A stretch of DNA of 64,000 nucleotides from contig VZQC01005718.1 in assembly GCA_009823505.1 (NCBI GenBank), positions 560,917-624,916 on the forward strand. Direction: 5' to 3'. Below, one piece after another: positions 22,080 through 33,269 of this stretch. The notes under the pieces are model-generated. The model was not told the origin of the DNA. It did not search any database and was given only the letters and a program-made list of their open reading frames with translations. Made by a program: the position numbers and the translations under genes. The stretch comes from Rhizomys pruinosus (taxonomy: Eukaryota > Chordata > Mammalia > Rodentia > Spalacidae). Numbering within the stretch: the first letter of the stretch is position 1; every line of letters starts with the position of its first letter.

Positions 22080-23600
22080 CCTCTCACCCACCACTGCCGA
22101 TTTTAATCCAGTGAGGCTCACAGGCTACCTCATTTGGTTCCAGTTGCCTGCCACTCTGAACCCTGTCTGCAATTCTTGGGGCTCTGAAATTGCAGATTCT
22201 AGGGTCCCGTTCCATAAGTGACCTCCCCTGTGGACTTGGGACGCTGAGCCCACAGGCATATAGGTCCACGTTACTTTTCAGGCTGAGTTTTCCTAACCTG
22301 TTCTTCCTGCTCAGTGCTGCTTTGCCCCACCCCCACCCCACGTGCTCCACCAGGCTTTTTTCTTTCTTTTACTGTGCCTTCTCTGCTGCCCCACTGCACC
22401 CACCACCCCCACCATGCAGTTTTTTCCCCAGTTTTCATGCACCAGGCACATTCAAACAGACATGCTACAGACTGTTTCCATGGCAACTGTGCTAATCCAT
22501 GCCCACTCCTCAACTGCCATCTTGAGGCTTTGTCTGCGCATGCCCCTGTTTCCATGGCGGTGCTAAACCACACCCTCTACTTATGCCCACATGGCAAAAA
22601 GCCTAAATTTACATCAGACCTTGTAATAACTAATGCTATATTTCTATATTCTAATTCTCTTACAATTTATTTAATGGCATATTCTGATCCTTTCACAATT
22701 TTGGTTTTTGGGTTTTATGTTGGATTATACAAACTCAATTGGAATTGCATTAATACATTTTGTGTAGAGTAACCAAGTTTTGATTTTATGGGTTTTCATC
22801 CATTTCAAAATACAACCAATTTTCATTTTTTACTTTTGTATGGATAGTTAATTTTTACAGGCTTTTGTTTGAGATTTTTACATCATTTGGCTTTTTAATA
22901 AACAGTGTCTTGTTTTGGGTTTTTTTATATTTTGTTTATAAGAATTTGCCTAATTTTAAGGGATTATTTCAGATTTTGGCATTTTTTCATTCCATTGTTT
23001 TTTCTTTATAAACCTCATTTTTTTTCAGAAATCCATTTTGTGTCTGTTTCTGGATACAAGCCTCTTTCCACTAACTAACTTTATTCTCATTAAATTAGCA
23101 GGTAATATGCGCAAGCCACCAGATTTTCCTGCCTGCCCGGTCCACCATCCTTTGCAGGCATACACCTAAGCAGATCTTAAACTCTAAGTGATTCTTTGTA
23201 AATGTGATAATTGCAATTAATGGTTCCACAGCCCTGGACAACGAAGGACAACTTTAGATAAAAGGGGATTTTCACACTGTCCAGAGTTAATGGATACAGT
23301 TAGGTCATGTGTCTGTCCAACCTGTCTGTGTGTTATAACCATTCTTCAATATGTCTTTTTTAACTGTCATGTGTCCATGTTCTCCTTGTGTGTTTTTTGT
23401 CCAAACAAAGTGGCCACTTCAAACTTCTTTTATTCTATGTTGTGCACAAACACTAAAACAAAAATTAATTAAGTTTACTTTTGGCATGCCTCAATTTTTT
23501 TTTTCAAAGGCCTGATTTGAACCCGGATTCCTAGGTTTCTACACTGTTTATCTGAAGTTTTTATTTCTTGTCTGTCCAAATTATTTTTTCCACAAGTATT
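22080..23600. other. C-rich then T-rich sequence, no gene
   Basis: The strand is CCCCACCC-rich at 22320-22420 and then strongly T-rich with very few G runs (22600-23100). This asymmetry resembles the non-coding interior of a non-autonomous LTR element following the candidate LTR at 21555, but no homologous second copy is in the window to test this. The frames at 22314-22772 are shadows of this bias. Confidence 0.35.
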
Positions 23601-23617
23601 ACAACTAAAAATTTTCT

Positions 23618-23859
23618 AAATCTTTTTTTTTTAATTTATTTATGTGTGTGAATGTACTGTCTGCATGCAGGTTCGTGCACCCGTGTCATGCAATGCCGTG
23701 GAGGTCAGAAGAGGGTGTTGGATTCCCCTGGAACTGGAGTTCTCCTGGAATTGGAGTTACAGACATTTCTCAGCCGCCATGTGGGTGCCGGGGACCAAAC
23801 CCGGGTCTTCTGCAAGAGTAGTCTGCGCTCTTAACCACTAGACCATCTATCCAGCCCCC
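23618..23859 (-). mobile_element. B2 SINE
   Basis: A near-consensus B2 on the minus strand is flanked by the 18-bp duplication tacaactaaaaattttct at 23600-23617 and 23860-23877. Confidence 0.95.
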
Positions 23860-24022
23860 TACAACTAAAAATTTTCTTTTCCAGTTTTTTTTTTCTTGTT
23901 TCCAGATGTCTGAAGACCTGATTTTTGACCCTTATGGGTTCACTAACAGATGTTTTTTCTTTTTCTCCTGGGCTGTGCCACCGTCCTTCTGACCAGAGAC
24001 CATTTTAAAAATCCCTGGATTC

Positions 24023-24242
24023 GGGGCTGGAGAGATGACCGCTCTTACAGAGGACCTGGGTTAGATCCCCAGCACCCACATGGCGGCCGAGAGCCGTCTG
24101 AAACTCCAATGACAGGAGAACTCCAGTTCCAGGGTAGTCCGACGCCTTCTTCTGACCTCCATGGCGTTGCACGTCACGGGTGCACAGACTTGCATGCAGA
24201 CAATACATTCATACACATACGGAAATAAATAAAAAATTTTTT
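24023..24242 (+). mobile_element. B2 SINE, short internal deletion in the head
   Basis: The B2 is flanked by aaaatccctggattc at 24008-24022 and 24243-24257. Compared with its neighbours it lacks about 25 bp after 'gagatgaccg', which removes part of the tRNA-like region. Confidence 0.93.
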
Positions 24243-24504
24243 AAAATCCCTGGATTCATTCATACTCTGGTACTTGGACAGTGGCACATTGCTTCCCCTG
24301 CAATCTCTTCCCTTCAATGAAACAGCCTAAGTACCTTTGATACAGTCAGTTCCTTAATTATATATATAATTCTGTTTTCCATCACTTGTTAAAGTAGTTC
24401 AGTAAGTTCAGAGTTTTAAAACCAAAGGTACAAGACGTCATCTCAGCCTTGGCAGTGCAATTCATCAGAGCTGCATGTTTTAAATAATATTTCTAAAGGT
24501 GTTC

Positions 24505-24785
24505 CAGTGCATGTGATGGTTCAGTACAACCGTAGGATAAAAATCTCTTAAAGGAATGTGTGGATATATGTGTGTATGTGTATGACATTGTTAAACAACA
24601 TACTAAGATCTGTCTGTGTATGATTGCAATGCACGTGACTGCTCAGTACAAACACTAAGATAAAAATCTCTTGAAGGAATATGTGGATACATGTGTGTAT
24701 GTGTATGACATTGTTAAACAGCATATTAAGATCTGTCTGTGTATGATTACAATGCATGTGCCTCTGCTCAGCACAATCTTTACAA
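24505..24785. repeat. 123-bp tandem repeat, about 2.3 units
   Basis: The phrase 'gataaaaatctctt' recurs at 24536 and 24659, and 'aatgca(c/t)gtg' at 24628 and 24751, both 123 bp apart. Each unit contains 'atgtgtgtatgtgtatgacattg'-type sequence. The function is unknown. Confidence 0.85.
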
Positions 24786-25019
24786 AGTGTCATCGCCAAA
24801 TTTATTTATTAGAATCTTATTTATGAGTGTATGCATGAAGTACTATTCACTTTTAAGAATTCTATAATGTAATTATGGCATATACAAGAAATCGTATTCC
24901 ACCTACCAGGTACTATATACCTTGTTACAGCCTCAAGTGAACCAGACATATAAATAGAGTTACCCATACATACTAAAATTGTTTAATATATCTGTTATAC
25001 TTCACACATGTTACTTTTA

Positions 25020-25078
25020 ATTTTTTTTTAATTTTTATTTATTTCTGTATGTGTATGAATGTACTGTCTGCATGCAAC
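25020..25078 (-). mobile_element. Severely 5'-truncated B2
   Basis: Only the B2 3' end plus A-tail is present: the + strand shows a T run, then 'gtatgaatgtactgtctgcatgc'-like sequence in pieces. 'acttttaat' flanks it on both sides (near 25013 and 25077), supporting an abortive insertion rather than later deletion. Confidence 0.75.
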
Positions 25079-25399
25079 TTTTAATATTTTTAAGAGAAAT
25101 TGGGTTTTATTTCCGGTGACCACACAGACAGACTGAATGTAACAAATTTGGGTGAGCCCTAAGAATTTCCTGTCTACTGGTGGTATGTGACAATGCCCCC
25201 CCCTTCCTTTTCCTTTTCAAAGCTATAATTCAAAATCTGGGGACAAGTGGCATGGCCTTCGTTTGAGAAGGTACTGGTTTTAACCTCTTTATTATCTTGA
25301 GTTTGTTTCATGGGCTATGTTAGAACCTTTTGCCTTGCATGGTTTAAATCATTGTACTTTGAGTACCTAAATGACCTTCATAGACCTTAAAGAACAAAT

Positions 25400-25680
25400 T
25401 GTAGGACTTAATGCATAGGTTTAATGTCAACTTGGTACACCTGAGCTGAGAAACCTCAATAATTGCCTTCATTGGACTGGCCTGTGCCCATTGTGGGTGA
25501 TGCCATTCTTGGCCAGATATTTCTATATTGTATACAATAGGCTGAACATGAGCCAACAACACAAACTAGTAAATAACATCCTTTCCTAGCCTGTGCTGCA
25601 GCCACTACCAGGCTCCTACCATGAGCTTTTATTATTAGTCAGAATGTTTTTGCCACAGCAATTAAGAATTTATTAACAGT
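25400..25680 (+). mobile_element. Repeat U2, diverged
   Basis: It shares 'taatgtcaacttggtacac', 'attggactggcctgtg' and the terminal 'gccacagcaatta' with U2 at 13430-13832. The centre is decayed. From 25690 to 26330 I recognise nothing. Confidence 0.7.
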
Positions 25681-26339
25681 GCTTAAGTCAATGTTCAAGC
25701 TTTACTTAGGAGTTATATGGTAATCAAAGTACCAAATTAATTCAAATAATCCTATTGGAGGTTTAGCAACCACACTTAAAGCTCCAATCTGATTTGGCAA
25801 GAGGGATTTGAAGGGACAATATTTTGGCCCCTACCCTCTGAGGTCGACTTGGGCCCTAGGGTCCTGCATCCGCAACTTTGTGCATGTCCTGTGGCAGCGA
25901 GTCACCAGTCATTCTGCGCCAGGGAAGTCTTGGAGATTCACTTAAAAGGACTTCATCCTGCCAGTGTCAGTCAAGGGAGGAAAGTCCATATAGAGGAGAG
26001 ATTCCTCATGCTTCAAAGGTAAGCTCTGGTCAAGGAAGGCCTAACTTTGTCCTCACATAGATGGAACTGGTGAAGAGAGCCAGGAGCAAGGCTTGAGTGA
26101 CCACCTAAGGACCAGAACTTCAACTGACCTTAACACCAAAACAAACTTCATTTATCTAAGCTAACTGTGTGGTTTTAAACACCCCAACAGGAAACAGTAA
26201 CCTAAAGAAGAGAAAATGAAATAGCTTATTATCAGAGAGATAGGTGAGAGACCTACTGTGCCAAGTTAGGAATCTACTGTGTTATGTTAGAAAATAGAGA
26301 TAGGCTTGCAAATTGGTTTTACATGAAGCTTGTACTCCT

Positions 26340-27985
26340 AACTTCCCTTTTACCTGTAGGATAATTTAACTTAAGGAATTAAGTTTGCTTCGCAAATTAA
26401 CAACATACAGTCATCCAAAACAGCTTGGGTAAATTTAACAAAATTTACACCTTGATTCCTGCCTATAGGTATGTGTACTACAACTGCCTTCTTGTATTTA
26501 AGAATTTAAATCTTAAATTCTTAAGATTTAAATCTTAAAACTAACTATGGGAAAAGATTTGTATGTTCCCACAGGTCAAAACGTCACCAACTTAACGGCT
26601 GAGAAAGAAAAGATACAGTTTTGCATTGTGTAGGATGTACCAAGAAATACTAACAGAGAAGTTGGCCCATCTAAATATTGAAAGGAAGAAAAGCTTCAGA
26701 CTGCTACAGGCATCAAACATCTCTGTGGATCCTATTTGTAACAACTGTTTATAATGAGTCCTAATGAACCTTACCTTCTAGGTGCTGCAAAGTTTTAATA
26801 TGAGAGACTTTCTTACCTCCTTTTCATAGAACAAAGAAAAATATGATGGTAATGAAGTCATTCTCTAACTGTAAATTAGAGCCGACTGTTATAGATATAA
26901 TCTCATAAAACCCGTGTTATTAAATGTTTTTAATAGGTGGTTTTTGTAACAGCTGCTTTTCTTTATGCTAATAGACATTGGAGCTGTGAAAAGGATTATT
27001 CTCTATTCAGAACCAAATATAATACTAAGTCTCTTAAGCTGTGCATTTAAGCAAAATTATTAATACAGGAGAGTCTATATCAGCAATGGATTATTCGCCA
27101 AGGAGTGTTGGCCGGGTGGATCCAGCCCCCCCCCCAAAGGTAAAGGCTTCTTGCCTGAAAACTGGGTACCTGCAAGAAGAAAGACCTGGTGTAAGCATGG
27201 GAAGATGTATTGAGATTGCACTTGACGTGTACAGTGTCTCTGGATACCAGAGAGTGTTTCCAAAAGCCACTAAAACAATAAAGCAAAATATTGGCAAGCA
27301 AGACTCCTCCTCGCATCAGCTACACCTCACCCCGCCTGGAAATACCTAGCAGTGGGCAGCCATATGTCGGCACCCAAACAATTGGCTAAGCTCCGCTGGA
27401 GGAAACCAGGCGATGCCACAAGCTTACACCCTCGTAGTGGTTGGAGATGTTATAAGAAGCCCACAGAAGACTGGCATCTTCTGAAGAAAAAAAGGATTAG
27501 CTACATGAAGCATACCCCAAATACCGCTATACCAAAGTAACCTACCATAATAATAGTACTGTTTAAACCCCTATATATCTAATTGCTGTGTTCATTAGAG
27601 GATTTAAAGGTTTTCCGGACAAACTTTGTCATCCATGAAAAGGAAAACAGCCAGAACTGATCAGATCCAAAACAAAATCCCAGAGAAGTAGGCTGTTTTG
27701 CTTCTCGTCCACCTGTGCCCTCTTTCTAAGCCTAGGGAACAATCTGCGGAAGGGGGGCATGGTAGAATGTAAGGGATGCAATTGGGGTGAATGTGTGAAA
27801 CTACAGCAATATAGACTGGACACTTATTTGATCAACATGATTGTACATACAAACTCCTCCAGCTGGATGGTGGGAGCCTTGGGTTGTGTGGGTTTGGGCA
27901 CAAGTGCTTGCCAATTGGTTTTACATGAAGGATGCTTGTACTCATAACTTATTACTTATTGTTAAAAATGAAATAAAAGATAAAC
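26340..27985 (+). mobile_element. Repeat R, long copy
   Basis: This + strand stretch aligns along its length with the complement of 44290-46050 and 57079-58800. Shared phrases include 'ttaagtttgcttc', 'aacttaa(c/t)ggctgagaaag', 'ggatgtacca', 'ggaagaaaagc', 'taatgagtcctaatgaa' and 'ttctaccatgcc' complement. The right end is A-rich. No long frame is conserved between copies. I cannot assign it to a named family; it could be an unusual L1 3' region or a non-autonomous element moved by L1. Confidence 0.75.
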
Positions 27986-27997
27986 AATGGAAAAATT

Positions 27998-28564
27998 GTG
28001 ATTAAAGAGGGGCCTCAAGATTTACAAGTAAACAGCAGAAACACTACTTTCAGGGCAAGACCACACCCAGTTAATCCTCCAACTTTTGAAAGGAAAATAC
28101 TGAAAGGGTTTTCTGCTCCAACAAGTCCAGGGCAGAGAAAAGTTGCAAATGTGGTTGAAATAGGCCAAGGTCCATCCCAAACTTGCAGCCAAACTCGACA
28201 GTTTCATTCACATGATGCTGGTTTTAGAGGCATGAAGTTTGCAAGAGTGAAGGGGTCATCAGTTCTTCCTCCAAGGTTTCAGAGAGCTGCCAAGGTCAGG
28301 CAAAGTGCAGCAGGGGTGTCCCTGCATAAAGAAGGCCCTGATAAGCCATTGCCTGAAGCTGTGAATGTGAAATCTGGTTGGCAGCGGAGATCCCAAGAAG
28401 ACATTCAAGATGCCAGACCTGTGAGATATTTGCCAAGGAGAGCTGCATACAGGAAGTGGTACCAGCCTAAGGAAGAGATCCATGTTGCATGCAATCCTGG
28501 AAGAGCTGAGCCATCTAAGCCCTTTGGAAGTAAAGTCCCAGAAGTCGCACATGGAGCTACTTGA
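27998..28564 (+). CDS. 188-codon open frame of unknown nature, possibly repeat-derived
   Basis: An uninterrupted frame of 188 codons begins just after the A-rich end of repeat R and stops where repeat U1 sequence begins, with no gap. The predicted product is basic and rich in Arg, Lys, Pro and Gln (for example RPVRYLPRRAAYRKWYQP), with no signal peptide, membrane segment or motif I recognise. The U1-type downstream sequence follows so directly that the frame may be the 5' part of one long interspersed repeat or a retrocopy of a transcript. There is no evidence that it is expressed. It is listed because its length exceeds the background frames here. Confidence 0.3.
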   Translation: MIKEGPQDLQVNSRNTTFRARPHPVNPPTFERKILKGFSAPTSPGQRKVANVVEIGQGPSQTCSQTRQFHSHDAGFRGMKFARVKGSSVLPPRFQRAAKVRQSAAGVSLHKEGPDKPLPEAVNVKSGWQRRSQEDIQDARPVRYLPRRAAYRKWYQPKEEIHVACNPGRAEPSKPFGSKVPEVAHGAT

Positions 28565-29450
28565 CTTGGTATTTGCCCTGCTGGTTTTTGGTCTTGTTTT
28601 GGTCCAGTATTTCCTCACTATGCCTCTATTCCTCCCTTTTGGAATGGGAATGTGTGTTCAGTTCCACTGTATGTTGGGAGTATGTAATTTGCCTTTTGAT
28701 TTTTTTTTAATTTTTATTTATTTCTGTATGTGTATGAATGTACTGTCTGCATGCAAGTCTGTGCACCCATGTCATGCAATGCCGCGGAGGTCAGAAGAGG
28801 GTGTCGGATTCCCCTGGAACTGGAGTTCTCCTGGAATTGGAGTTTCAGACAGTTCTCGGCCGCCATGTGGGTGCTGGGGATCAAACCCGGGTCCTCCGCA
28901 AGAGCGGTCGGCACTCTTAACCGCTAGGCCATCTCTCCAGCCCTTGCCTTTTGATTTTACAGGAGCTTACAGTTAACAGATTGGCCTGTGTCTCAGAAGA
29001 GATTTTGGACTATAGACTTTTGAATAGAATTGAGACTGGTAAAGACTATAGGGACTTTTAAGGTTGGACTAAAATGCATTTTGCATTTTATATGGTCAGG
29101 AGCCTATGGGGGCCAAGGAGTGGAATGTGGTGGTTTGAATGACAGTATCCCCCATAGGCTTTAACTATTCAGACATTTTGTCTCTAGTTGGTGGCACTGT
29201 TCTTGGAGGTCTTAGAAGGTGTTGCCATGCTGGAGGAAGTACATCTTTGGGGGTGGGCTTAGTGAGTTTAACAAGTCTTGCGATCTCCAGCCTCTCTCTC
29301 TCTCTGCTTCGAGTGCTCATTTTGAGATGTAAACCTTGGCTTGCTGCTCCAGCCCCGGCCACCATGCATCCCACCACAATGGACTCTGATTCCCTGGAAC
29401 TGTCAATCATAAGCTCAAATAAACTTTTTCTTTTATAGGTTCCAAAAAAA
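28565..29450 (+). mobile_element. Long rodent repeat U1 with a nested B2
   Basis: The + strand contains the family body 'ggtatttgccctgctgg', 'atgcattttgcattttat', 'ggagtggaatgtggtggttt' and the end 'aataaactttttctttta'. A B2 (28704-28943, minus) interrupts it with ttgccttttgatttt duplicated at 28689-28703 and 28944-28958. Other pieces are at 10290-10616 (-) and in the 5' part of the ZC3H14 retrocopy (42405-42517). Confidence 0.75.
28704..28943 (-). mobile_element. B2 SINE
   Basis: A near-consensus B2 with exact 15-bp target duplications, nested in U1. Confidence 0.95.
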
Positions 29451-29938
29451 TGAAATAAAATCATATATATACAAATTTAGACCATTTTTTGAGACTACGT
29501 CCCAGGATTGAGTCAGAGAGAACAGAGGACATGTGACACACTATGTGAATCCTAAAGAGAATGTAATATATGCACAAAAAGTACCTACTGTGAGTGGGAA
29601 GAGCTGGTCTCACCACACTGACTCCTGCAGTGTGTCTTACCCTGGGCATCCCAGACAGTATTACCCTCCAGGTCCATGGAAGGTGAAACCTAGTTTTACT
29701 CTAAAACCAAACCAGATCAGGTGGTCAGGCCAGACTGATCTTGAAGATCAACTTTAGGAACATAAACTGATTAAGTGAGAGGGGGCCTATATCCCTAGAA
29801 AGGTAAAAACCTGGTTACAAGTAGGTCTTGGATCAGCAAGTATGGCTGGGAGAGGAAAAGGAAGATGCATCAAACACCATCAGCCAGTGCTCTGCTCCCT
29901 CCTGTTCCGAAGATGAGTAATAAATGCCAGAATGGGAA

Positions 29939-29990
<52 letters not shown>

Positions 29991-30880
29991 AATCTTCACA
30001 ATTTGTGAGAATTTCCCCTGAATAAGCTGCCCCCTGACAACTATACCACACATGAAGAGTGCAGAGTTCCCAGGAGCAAGAAAAGTGGCTCCTTACCCTT
30101 GAGGACTGTAGGGGACTGGGACTGTCCTCCTTTTAACATCACTTTGGGTCCCAAAAAGTGTAATTTTGCCCAGGCTCTGTCAGTTGCAAACAGGAATTAA
30201 GGCTTCCCACAAGGAGCCAGAGGAACTCCTTGATTCTTACTCAATGAATGAGAGCAATCTGGACACTTCTGTCTCACTGAAGAGCCTCACTAGCCATAGA
30301 TGCACAGTTGCCCATAGACTCCCACCACCAGTACTAGAGTGAAGAGAGGCCAAGGGTAACAAGAGTATAGTCCCCATCCTGACCAACAAAATGTCATAAT
30401 AAGAATGATAAGCCTCGAGCTGCCTTTGAGCTGTGCCTCCCCGTGGTGCCGGAGGTTAAGCTACAGCGCTATAGCATGTTGCTCGTGCTTAATTGGGGCT
30501 GCCTGCCCATCATGGACAGCCCTTTTAACCACCAGCTACAGGTAAAATACATATATATATATATATATGCCAAAGACGTAGGAGTAAAAGTATTTAAGAA
30601 ACAAGAATTGATAATTAAAATTTTAATAAAGAATATGTTCTGAAAGACAGAAACACAGAAGTCAGTTTACAGAGAATCAAATGTGAGAGGGAATCAGGAA
30701 TCTTTTGTAATAGTTACATGGCTTTATCTGATGTGCAATTTGTATGGGATCCATATTTGAACAAATACTGAGCATCTCGCCATCATGTTAAGTAATAAAT
30801 TTTACTGAACGATTTGTCCTTTCTGAGAGTGGTCATTTAGGAGGGGCATCATAGGTCACTAAGAGTTAGAAGTTTGTCAA
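29451..30880. other. Intergenic with (GA)n and (TA)n tracts
   Basis: GA repeats lie at about 29939-29988 and TA repeats at about 30550-30568. Near 30410-30540 a G+C-richer stretch ends in CTACAG/GTAAAA and could pass for an exon with a donor. I cannot name a protein for it and do not call it a gene. Confidence 0.5.
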
Positions 30881-30884
30881 GGTC

Positions 30885-30980
30885 AACCTGGTCTTCATAG
30901 TGAATTTCAGGCCAGCCTAGTTTTCATAGTGAGGAATTCCAGGCCAGCTGGACTACATAGCGAGACCCTGTTTCAAAAAG
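30885..30980 (+). mobile_element. B1-related fragment
   Basis: It contains B1 right-half phrases ('ccagcctagttttcatag', 'aggccagctggactacat', 'gagaccctgtttcaaaaa') and partly repeats itself. It is an old truncated copy. Confidence 0.65.
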
Positions 30981-31359
30981 AATCTTTGAAGTTATAAATT
31001 CATGGCAGTTTACACCTGCTGAGAAACAATGTGTCATTTTTTTCCTTGAGGGTGTGGCCACTGCTAGGTTGCCCATGCTCCAGTGGATGGTCTCACATCC
31101 ATACGGATATGGGCAGCACTTATCAGACTCAGTACAATATATTTTTAAAAGGACGTGTAGATAGATGGGAGGGAACTGTGTTTAGGGGATCCCAGGAAAG
31201 TTAAAGGGAGGAAAAGGAGGATGAAAATTATTTAAATGCATTGTATATGTGTGTAAAATTCTCAAATGAGTAAAAATATTATAAAACAAAGAGTTATCTC
31301 TATACTGTAGTCATGAGCTCACAGAAGTTGCTATACCAGTTAATAAAAGTAATACTGTG

Positions 31360-31639
31360 GGGCTGGAGAGACAGCTCAGTGGTTAAGAGCACCGACTGCT
31401 CTTGCAGATGACCTACTTTTGATTCCCAGCACCACCATAGCAGCTAAGAACTGTCTTTAGTGCCAGGTGCGGTGGCGCATGCCTTTAATCCCAGCACTCA
31501 GAAGGCAGAAGCAGGCTGATCTCTGTGAGTTCAAGGCCAGCCTGGTCTACAGAGTGAGTTCCAGGCCAGCTGGGGCTATAGGGAGACCTTGTCTCAAAAA
31601 GATAAATAAAATAAAATAAAATAAAATAAAATAAAATAG
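31360..31639 (+). mobile_element. Chimeric B2-B1 SINE in a single target duplication
   Basis: About 100 bp of B2 5' sequence (31360-31460) is fused directly to a complete B1 head-to-tail (31461-31639), ending in (AAATA)n. One exact 14-bp duplication, aaagtaatactgtg, flanks the whole unit at 31346-31359 and 31640-31653. The B1 has no duplication of its own and no B2 3' end follows it, so the dimer appears to have been inserted as one molecule. Confidence 0.85.
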
Positions 31640-32239
31640 AAAGTAATACTGTGAAATACAATAGTTCATTAGGATGCCAAAAAGTTGCCTTTATGTGAAA
31701 AAAAATCCATCCAGCAAAGAACTTCTCAAGGTGCTACTAAATAGATCTGTGACCTACTAAGAAATTTCTGAACAAAGCTTCACTGCAGTGGATATCAGAC
31801 TTCCCAAATCACATTCATTGATGGGAAATTCATAAACATAAGGAGGTTATAAACTCTATTTCAAGCCAGTTGTTAGAATTTTTTATGTTCATGCAGCTCA
31901 CTTAGTCACATTCATCAGGTCAAAGACGATTAAAGCCAATAAAGTAAAACAAGCATAAATCCCTCCAGATTGTTCCTCTCTACAAACACAGCCCCTGGTT
32001 AATTACCTACATCAGATAGCTCAGGTCTCAGCAGACTTAAAAAGTAAACCTCAGGAGACCCCCAATTTCATCAAAGTCTCTCTCTTTTCAAGATTCTGCT
32101 TATTCTTCTTCCTGTACATGAAAACTTTCACTGTCTAAGGTACAAATTCCTTGGCCCAGTTGTCAGTTTGTCTAAGGTGCAAGTTCTTTGGCCCATCCTC
32201 AATGTCCTCATTACTGGTTCCTTATTTTGTACCTCTTCC

Positions 32240-32262
32240 TTCTTCAACCTCCAGGTATGTTA
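32240..32262 (+). promoter_or_regulatory. 5' splice donor of the putative OR3 non-coding exon
   Basis: ACCTCCAG/GTATGTTAATG is at the position aligned with the donors ending at 8443 and 60519; the exon end is 32254. A match to the acceptor at 46474 would give an intron of about 14.2 kb. Confidence 0.55.
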
Positions 32263-32376
32263 ATGGGTTGCTTGGAACTGCAGTAAGTCTTTTTCTCCTC
32301 TGTGATTCCCACAATCACAAAGGGCATTCTCCCTTGCTGAGTGTAGACTAGAAAAGGGATGTAAAAACACAAGGAA

Positions 32377-32526
32377 GCTGAGCATGGTGGCACATGCCTT
32401 TAATCCCAACAATCAGGAGGCAGAAGCAAGGGAATCTTTGTGAGTCCAAGGCTAACCTGGTCTACATAGTGAGTTCTAGGACAGCTGAAGCTACAGGGAG
32501 ACCCTGCCTCAAAAAGAGAGAAAAAA
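32377..32526 (+). mobile_element. B1 SINE
   Basis: A B1 with aaaacacaaggaa duplicated at 32364-32376 and 32527-32539, inserted in module A' just downstream of the donor. Confidence 0.92.
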
Positions 32527-32817
32527 AAAACACAAGGAACACACAAAAAAAGCATCAAGGGGACTGTGATCTTCAACCTAATTCCTTCACTCATGACCTC
32601 AGTGGTTTTCACATCCAAGAAGTGGTTAAGATGAAGGATTTTGTATTACTAGATAACGGTGAGAAATGAAAAGTCAAATAAAAAGCATAATTTATCAAAA
32701 CAGAACAATAACCATTCTAGGACACATTAAGATCTTGTACAGAAAGTATTGAGCTATATATTAAATAAAAATCTGTTAGTTTACAAAATTAAATTTTTGT
32801 CAAAATTATTTCATGAT

Positions 32818-33253
32818 ATGTCTCCTAGGAATGGGGATTTTTCCGATGTATATGTTCTGTGTCTGACCACTTGGTCAGATTCTGCAAAGGCCTCCATTTT
32901 TTTACAAAGAGTAGCTTTTTTTTTTAAGAAAAAAAAAAAGAGTAGCTTTTTTGATGAGTGACATACAATATACTTGTCTATAAATATAAGATTCCATAGT
33001 TAGTGTACGGTAAGGAATTTCATTTGTCTAGAGATATGATCCCAATAGGCTTTTCTCTAGGCTCTGCATCCTCTCCAGCCCTGTGCATTTGCCTGAGTTT
33101 ATAGTGGCTCTTATGGTTTCACACCCATTGAAAGGGACATTGTAATGCATGAGTTCTGATGGGGAGGTTGGAGCATGGGGGAGGAATGGATTTGACTAGG
33201 AACATTGTATGAATTGCACAAATGTTCAATAAAATAAATGTAATTTAATTTAA
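32818..33253 (+). mobile_element. 5'-truncated L1 3' end
   Basis: The 16-bp duplication aaaattatttcatgat (32802-32817 and 33254-33269) flanks a 436-bp insert. Its 3' part has a G-rich purine stretch ('ggggaggttggagcatgggg') and an A-rich tail, as in rodent L1 3' UTRs. Its 5' part (32818-33040) includes an odd duplicated 'aagagtagctttttt'. Confidence 0.75.
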
Positions 33254-33269
33254 AAAATTATTTCATGAT

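Larger units (their letters stand above)
31640..32815 (+). promoter_or_regulatory. Module A': conserved upstream region of OR3
   Basis: It is homologous to module A (7050-9050) and module A'' (59640-60960). It contains TTAATTA at 31999-32005 in the same context as A, and 'aaacctcaggaga' near 32047, an imperfect Olf1/EBF-like half palindrome that A'' matches with 'accccaggag'. It lies about 14 kb before OR3, the distance being inflated by L1, SINE and ERV insertions. I infer promoter and first exon of OR3. Confidence 0.6.

Noticed and set aside
22314..22772. 152-codon frame in C/T-rich sequence
   Set aside because: Its Pro/His/Phe bias follows the base skew; no domain was seen and the frame is not conserved anywhere.
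24505..24785. Possible CRISPR-like repeat array
   Set aside because: The 123-bp units are contiguous without spacers and the window is mammalian nuclear DNA.
30443..30643. Exon-like G+C-rich piece ending CTACAG/GTAAAA
   Set aside because: It suggests a possible exon, but I could not match it to any protein, and the frame runs into a TA microsatellite.
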